DNA from: Corydoras sp. C115
Lineage: Eukaryota > Chordata > Actinopteri > Siluriformes > Callichthyidae
DNA length: 64,000 nucleotides
Reading direction: 5' to 3'
Assembly: GCA_019802505.1 (NCBI GenBank)
Contig: JAFMOC010000262.1
Location: 248,001-312,000 of the forward strand
This document shows positions 60,983 to 64,000 of this stretch, piece after piece. The number at the start of each line of letters is the position of its first letter. The first letter of the stretch is position 1. The notes under the pieces were generated by a model. It had not been told where the DNA came from. It saw nothing but the letters and a program-made list of their open reading frames with translations, and ran no database searches. Made by a program: the position numbers and the translations under genes.

Positions 60983-61740
60983 TGGTCCAACAAATGATCA
61001 TTTCCACCACAATATAAACACAATTGTCCACGGATACGACGACTCCTCTCACTAGCAGAAAGACGAATAGACTCCACTTGCATAGGAGTCTTCAAATCCG
61101 CCGTAGAAGCAGTAGCTGCGGCCGTGGAGCGCGGAAACGAGGACTGTCCCTTCTTAGATTGCCAGAGTTGATCCAGTCGAATAGTAGTAGTGATGAGATC
61201 GGAGAGAGACATGCCCTTGTCCTTAAAAATTAGCTCCGCAGCAAGTTCTTTCCTTAATCCCGAGCGGTAAGCTACCATAAGGGCCGGCTCGTTCCAGCCG
61301 CTATGAGCGGCAAGCGTCTAGAACTCCAGCGCGTAGTCGGTGACGGATTGGGTTCCTTGTTTAAGTTCAAACAGGAGATCTCCACGACGATCTGCACGAC
61401 CCTTACGTGGGTAAAAAAATGTGCTGCGTAAACGTTCCATAAACAGCGTGAAGTTACTGGATTCGGCAGTACGAGCGTTCCAGAGAGCCGATCCCCAGTT
61501 ACCAGCACGGCCCCGTAAACGAGAGATGACGAAGGCAATCTTCTGTTCATCCGTCGCTGGGGGACGATTGGCGAAGTAAAGAGAGCATTGTAAAAGGAAC
61601 AGCTCACATACCTCTGGATCTCCATCATAACGCTCTGGTTCCGCTACAGGAAGAGGCGAGGAAGACGTACCGCTTAGTCCTGTAATGGGAATCACACAAA
61701 GGAGAGCCAGGAAACAAGAACCAACGCGACGAACAAGCAC
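60898..61740 (-). pseudogene. E6 gag, fused to LTR remnant
   Basis: 61318-61740: the first about 28 codons are a reading of LTR DNA, then capsid (EVCELFLLQCSLYFANRPP; FVISRLRGRAGNWGSALWNA; VTDYALEF). A frame change near 61320 leads to 60898-61278 (RKELAAELIFKDKGMSLSDL) with a complete CCHC knuckle (CLYCGGNDHLLDQC). The N-terminal helical region found in E4 is lost in the LTR-gag deletion. Confidence 0.85.
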
Positions 61741-61896
61741 AACAGACGAACATAAATAGGAAGTAGGAGGAGACCAAAAACCGAAAACCGGAATCAGAAC
61801 TCTGTTGACCTGGAGCGAGATCGCGTCTGCGCAAGACTGCCCACAGTACCACCACCAGGTGACGTAGATGAGACACTAGAGGGAGCAGTTGTGACA
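61670..61896 (-). repeat. E6 5' LTR, truncated
   Basis: 227 bp matching the U3-side part of the 57564-58022 LTR (plus-strand match from CGCTTAGTCCTGTAA to GCAGTTGTGACA). The R/U5-side half, primer site and gag start have been deleted. Confidence 0.85.
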
Positions 61897-61901
61897 AAGA
61901 G

Positions 61902-62337
61902 AATCATAAGAATCCCCATGATGAACACACGCTCGCTCCAAAATATTGTGGAAAGTTGAGCAGAACAGCTACAAATATACACAAGATGTGTGTTTGTGTG
62001 TGTGAGAGAGAGTGAGAGAGAAAGAGAGAAAGAGTGTGTGTGTTACATGTTAGTATTGCAATATGTATTAAAGTTGATCAAGTTTTTCTTTTTTTAGTAA
62101 ATGAACCTGATGATGTTTTTTTTCTTACAGATGCTGAATATTAACTGAGACTCACACAGATTGTGGGTAAATGTTGTAGATGATCAGTATAAAATCATCT
62201 TTAATGACAGCAGTATGAACTGATACTCTGATTTTTGAGCTCATCATCTCATCATTTAATTTCTTCTTTTCTTCACTGGGTACACACACTCACATAGACA
62301 CACACTAAATTTAAAGTATTCAAGTTACCTTGAATCC
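61902..62337 (+). other. intron-like DNA with possible terminal NLR exon at 62131
   Basis: A GT/GA-rich simple sequence at 61985-62045, then a good acceptor (a T-rich tract followed by CTTACAG at 62124-62130). If spliced from the exon ending at 57249 in its phase, only one codon precedes a TGA; in the next frame four codons (D/M-A-E-Y-like reading) precede TAA. Either would make a short terminal exon. Placement as the last exon of the plus-strand NLR series is a guess. Confidence 0.3.
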
Positions 62338-62478
62338 ATGTTTTTTTGGACTGTGGGAGGAAACCGGAGAAACTAGAGGAAACCACACGGACACAGGGAG
62401 AACATGAAGACTCCATCCAAATTGGGATTCAAACTTGTTTCCCCAGTGTTAACCACTAACCCACTATGCCGTCCTGTC
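62338..62478 (-). repeat. SINE 5'/middle fragment (DANA/Mermaid-like)
   Basis: Reverse complement of the head and central part of the 14693 SINE: GGACTGTGGGAGGAAACCGGA, CACACGGACACAGGGAGAAC, and the tRNA-like end TAACCACTAACCCACTATGCC. Tail missing. Confidence 0.75.
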
Positions 62479-63039
62479 GTTTTTATACTGTATTGAATTT
62501 AAACCCAAAAGTCACAAAAACATCCATTTGTCTTGGTCACTACCAGTCCCAGAATAAATACATTATAAATGCTGGAGGGAGCCGGGAAGCAGGTAAACAA
62601 ATGAAGTGTATTCCAAAGACAGACAGCCAATATAACAGGCATAGTTAACCAAAACAGTGGTTGATGAGTGTGTAGAAACAACACCAGGAACACATGAACC
62701 ATAAAATGCAAGAACAAAAGAAACAAAAATGGAACATATTTAATTAACTAAAACAAGGCAGATAAATGAAGTAGGATGTTAATTAAGAGAAGGAAACAAA
62801 GGCAATATTAACCAACACAAGGAAAACAGTGAAGATGTGCAGGAGGGCATCCAGCACACATCATCTCAGTAGAAACTGTTTTTATTTTGTAATTTGAACA
62901 TTAAAGCAAGTACATTGTTCTGGGTGAAGTGGTGCATTTACTGTAACAACTGCAGAGTTACAGAGTTTTTGTTCATGACTGTATATCAAAGTCATTTTAT
63001 ATTCTGATGCCATTTAACTCAGAAATCATCAGATTCTAC
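62479..63039. other. unassigned AT-rich DNA
   Basis: No convincing ORF or repeat family recognised between the SINE fragment and the L2 LINE. Confidence 0.45.
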
Positions 63040-64000
63040 TGTCCTCTCACCAAGTACGCTCTGGTGTGCCTCAGGGCTCTGTACTTGGTCCTCTCCTATT
63101 CTCACTATACATGACATCACTTAGCACAGTCATCCAGGGACATGGTTTCTCTTACCACTGCTATGCTGATGACACTCAGCTTCATCTGTCTCTTGCCCCT
63201 GACGACACCACCATCTCAAATCGGTTATCTGCCTGCCTCACCGACATATCTGTTTGGATGAAGGCCCGTCATCTCAAATTCTCATTATCCCAGCTAAGCC
63301 CTCAATCCATCACGACCTAACCTTCCAAATTGACGGCTCCACAATCTCCCCAACCGATTCGGTCCGGAACCTTGGTTTCACAATAGACTCCCACCTTAAA
63401 CTCTCTGATCATGTTATCAAATCCGCCCGTTCCTGCAGATTCCTTCTTTACAACATAAGGAAGATCAGACCCTTCTTGACTGAACATGCTACCCAACTGC
63501 TTGTTCAAGCCCTAGTCCTGGCTTGATTATTGTAATGCGCTACTTGCCGGTATCCCAGCTTCCACAGTCAACTAATTCAACTAATTCAAAGCTCTGCAGC
63601 CCATGTGAACTCATGTCACACCACTACTCATTTCCCTCCATTAGCTCCCTGTAGCTGCTCGCATTCAGTACGAGTCACTGACTCTGGCCTACAGAACCAT
63701 TTCTGGATCTTCCCCCTCCTACCATCACACTATCCTTTCAAAATACACTCCGACTCGTTCACCTCGCTCCAGTGATGATTGCTACCTGGCGATTCCACCT
63801 CACCGAGGAGCTAATTCTCACTCTGTGGCATTCATCACTGCAAAATGGTGGAACGCTCTTCCCAACTCTGTCCGTAAGGGAGTATCACTAAGCAGTTTTA
63901 AGAAACTATTGAAGACGCATCTCTGTAAAAAATACCTGTTGTACAAAACGGGGGGGGGGGGGGGGAGGACAGCATCAAATAACAATCAGGTTTGATGAAC
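63040..64000 (+). pseudogene. L2-type LINE, 5'-truncated, runs off window
   Basis: Plus strand. RT from the catalytic region onward: PQGSVLGPLLFSLYM, HCYADDTQLHLSL (active site YADD), DISVWMKARHLKF, then, in a second frame, SVRNLGFTIDSHLKLSDHV, RSCRFLLYNIRKIRPFL, HATQLLVQALVLA. A stop and further frameshifts follow, with the C-terminal SEELILTLWHSSLQ-like coding DNA legible to about 63920. Then comes a poly-G run (63949-63965) and the 3' UTR. Same subfamily as the minus-strand copy at 35241-36130, which has the matching poly-C. Confidence 0.85.

Larger units (their letters stand above)
57564..61896 (-). mobile_element. Ty3/Gypsy retrotransposon E6, 5-bp target duplication
   Basis: Minus strand; target duplication AAGAG (57559-57563, 61897-61901). 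The 3' LTR 57564-58022 is complete; the 5' LTR (about 61670-61896) lacks its distal half and is fused directly to gag. Coding regions are collinear with E4 and of the same family, and complement it: E6 keeps the zinc knuckle and protease that E4 lost. Damaged by RT frameshifts and by a deletion removing most of the integrase core. Lies in an intron between plus-strand LRR sequences, in opposite orientation. Confidence 0.92.

Overview
The window reads as nuclear DNA of a ray-finned (teleost) fish. It carries leucine-rich-repeat exons of the fish NLR type with eukaryotic splice sites, a Tc1-like DNA transposon, an intact Rex1/CR1-group LINE, L2-type LINE pieces, DANA/Mermaid-like tRNA SINEs, several chromodomain Ty3/Gypsy elements, and long AT-rich stretches with microsatellites. 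I cannot name the species. There is no prokaryotic operon structure, rRNA or CRISPR. I recognise no intact host gene; most of the window is nested transposable elements sitting in and around fragmented NLR LRR exons.

Layout. 1-3886: Gypsy element E1 (minus), carrying a solo LTR (988-1483) inserted in its integrase region. 3887-4400: SINE/LINE debris. 4421-8453: Gypsy E2 (plus), same family as E1. 9056-13983: Gypsy E3 (minus), 5-bp target duplication GCGTC, one LTR internally deleted. 14-16.7 kb: AT-rich DNA, a SINE and a 171-bp CTAT microsatellite. 16685-18512: copy A of an unfamiliar LTR element, fused to a gypsy fossil (E5). 18.6-20.8 kb: two LRR exons (minus) and an L2 tail. 21069-25917: Gypsy E4 (plus, TSD CATGT). 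25.9-27.4 kb: one solo LTR inside another. 27.7 kb: LRR exon. 28088-32152: a near-identical 2.03-kb tandem duplication. 31360-34527: copy B of the unfamiliar element (minus, TSD AATTA). 34.5-37.2 kb: L2 debris and unassigned DNA. 37210-47984: a second unfamiliar LTR element, D, with an intact LINE (39619-42935) inserted in its body and an intact Tc1 (46144-47752) in its right LTR. 48.5-50.2 kb: four LRR exons (minus). 50254-50793: a non-autonomous hAT. 51021-54130: copy C of the unfamiliar element (plus, TSD CTGGC). 54.1-55.1 kb: Tc1 remnant and inverted repeat. 55.5-57.25 kb: three LRR exons (plus). 57564-61896: Gypsy E6 (minus, TSD AAGAG). 63-64 kb: L2 LINE.

The most unusual content is the A/B/C family. 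These have LTRs, a target duplication and a post-LTR leader with a splice-donor-like site, but no reverse transcriptase or integrase. They carry one GC-rich ORF: a conserved acidic N-terminal domain I do not recognise, followed by two successive in-frame minisatellites (27-bp/9-aa, then 30-bp/10-aa). Between copies B and C the N-terminal domain has more synonymous than amino-acid-changing codons, so the protein seems to have been under selection. Element D has a similar design (LTRs, proline/serine-rich 27-bp repeats, no pol) with a different N terminus. The gypsy and LINE enzymes in the window are possible helpers, but only the Tc1 transposase and the Rex1-like LINE ORF look intact here.
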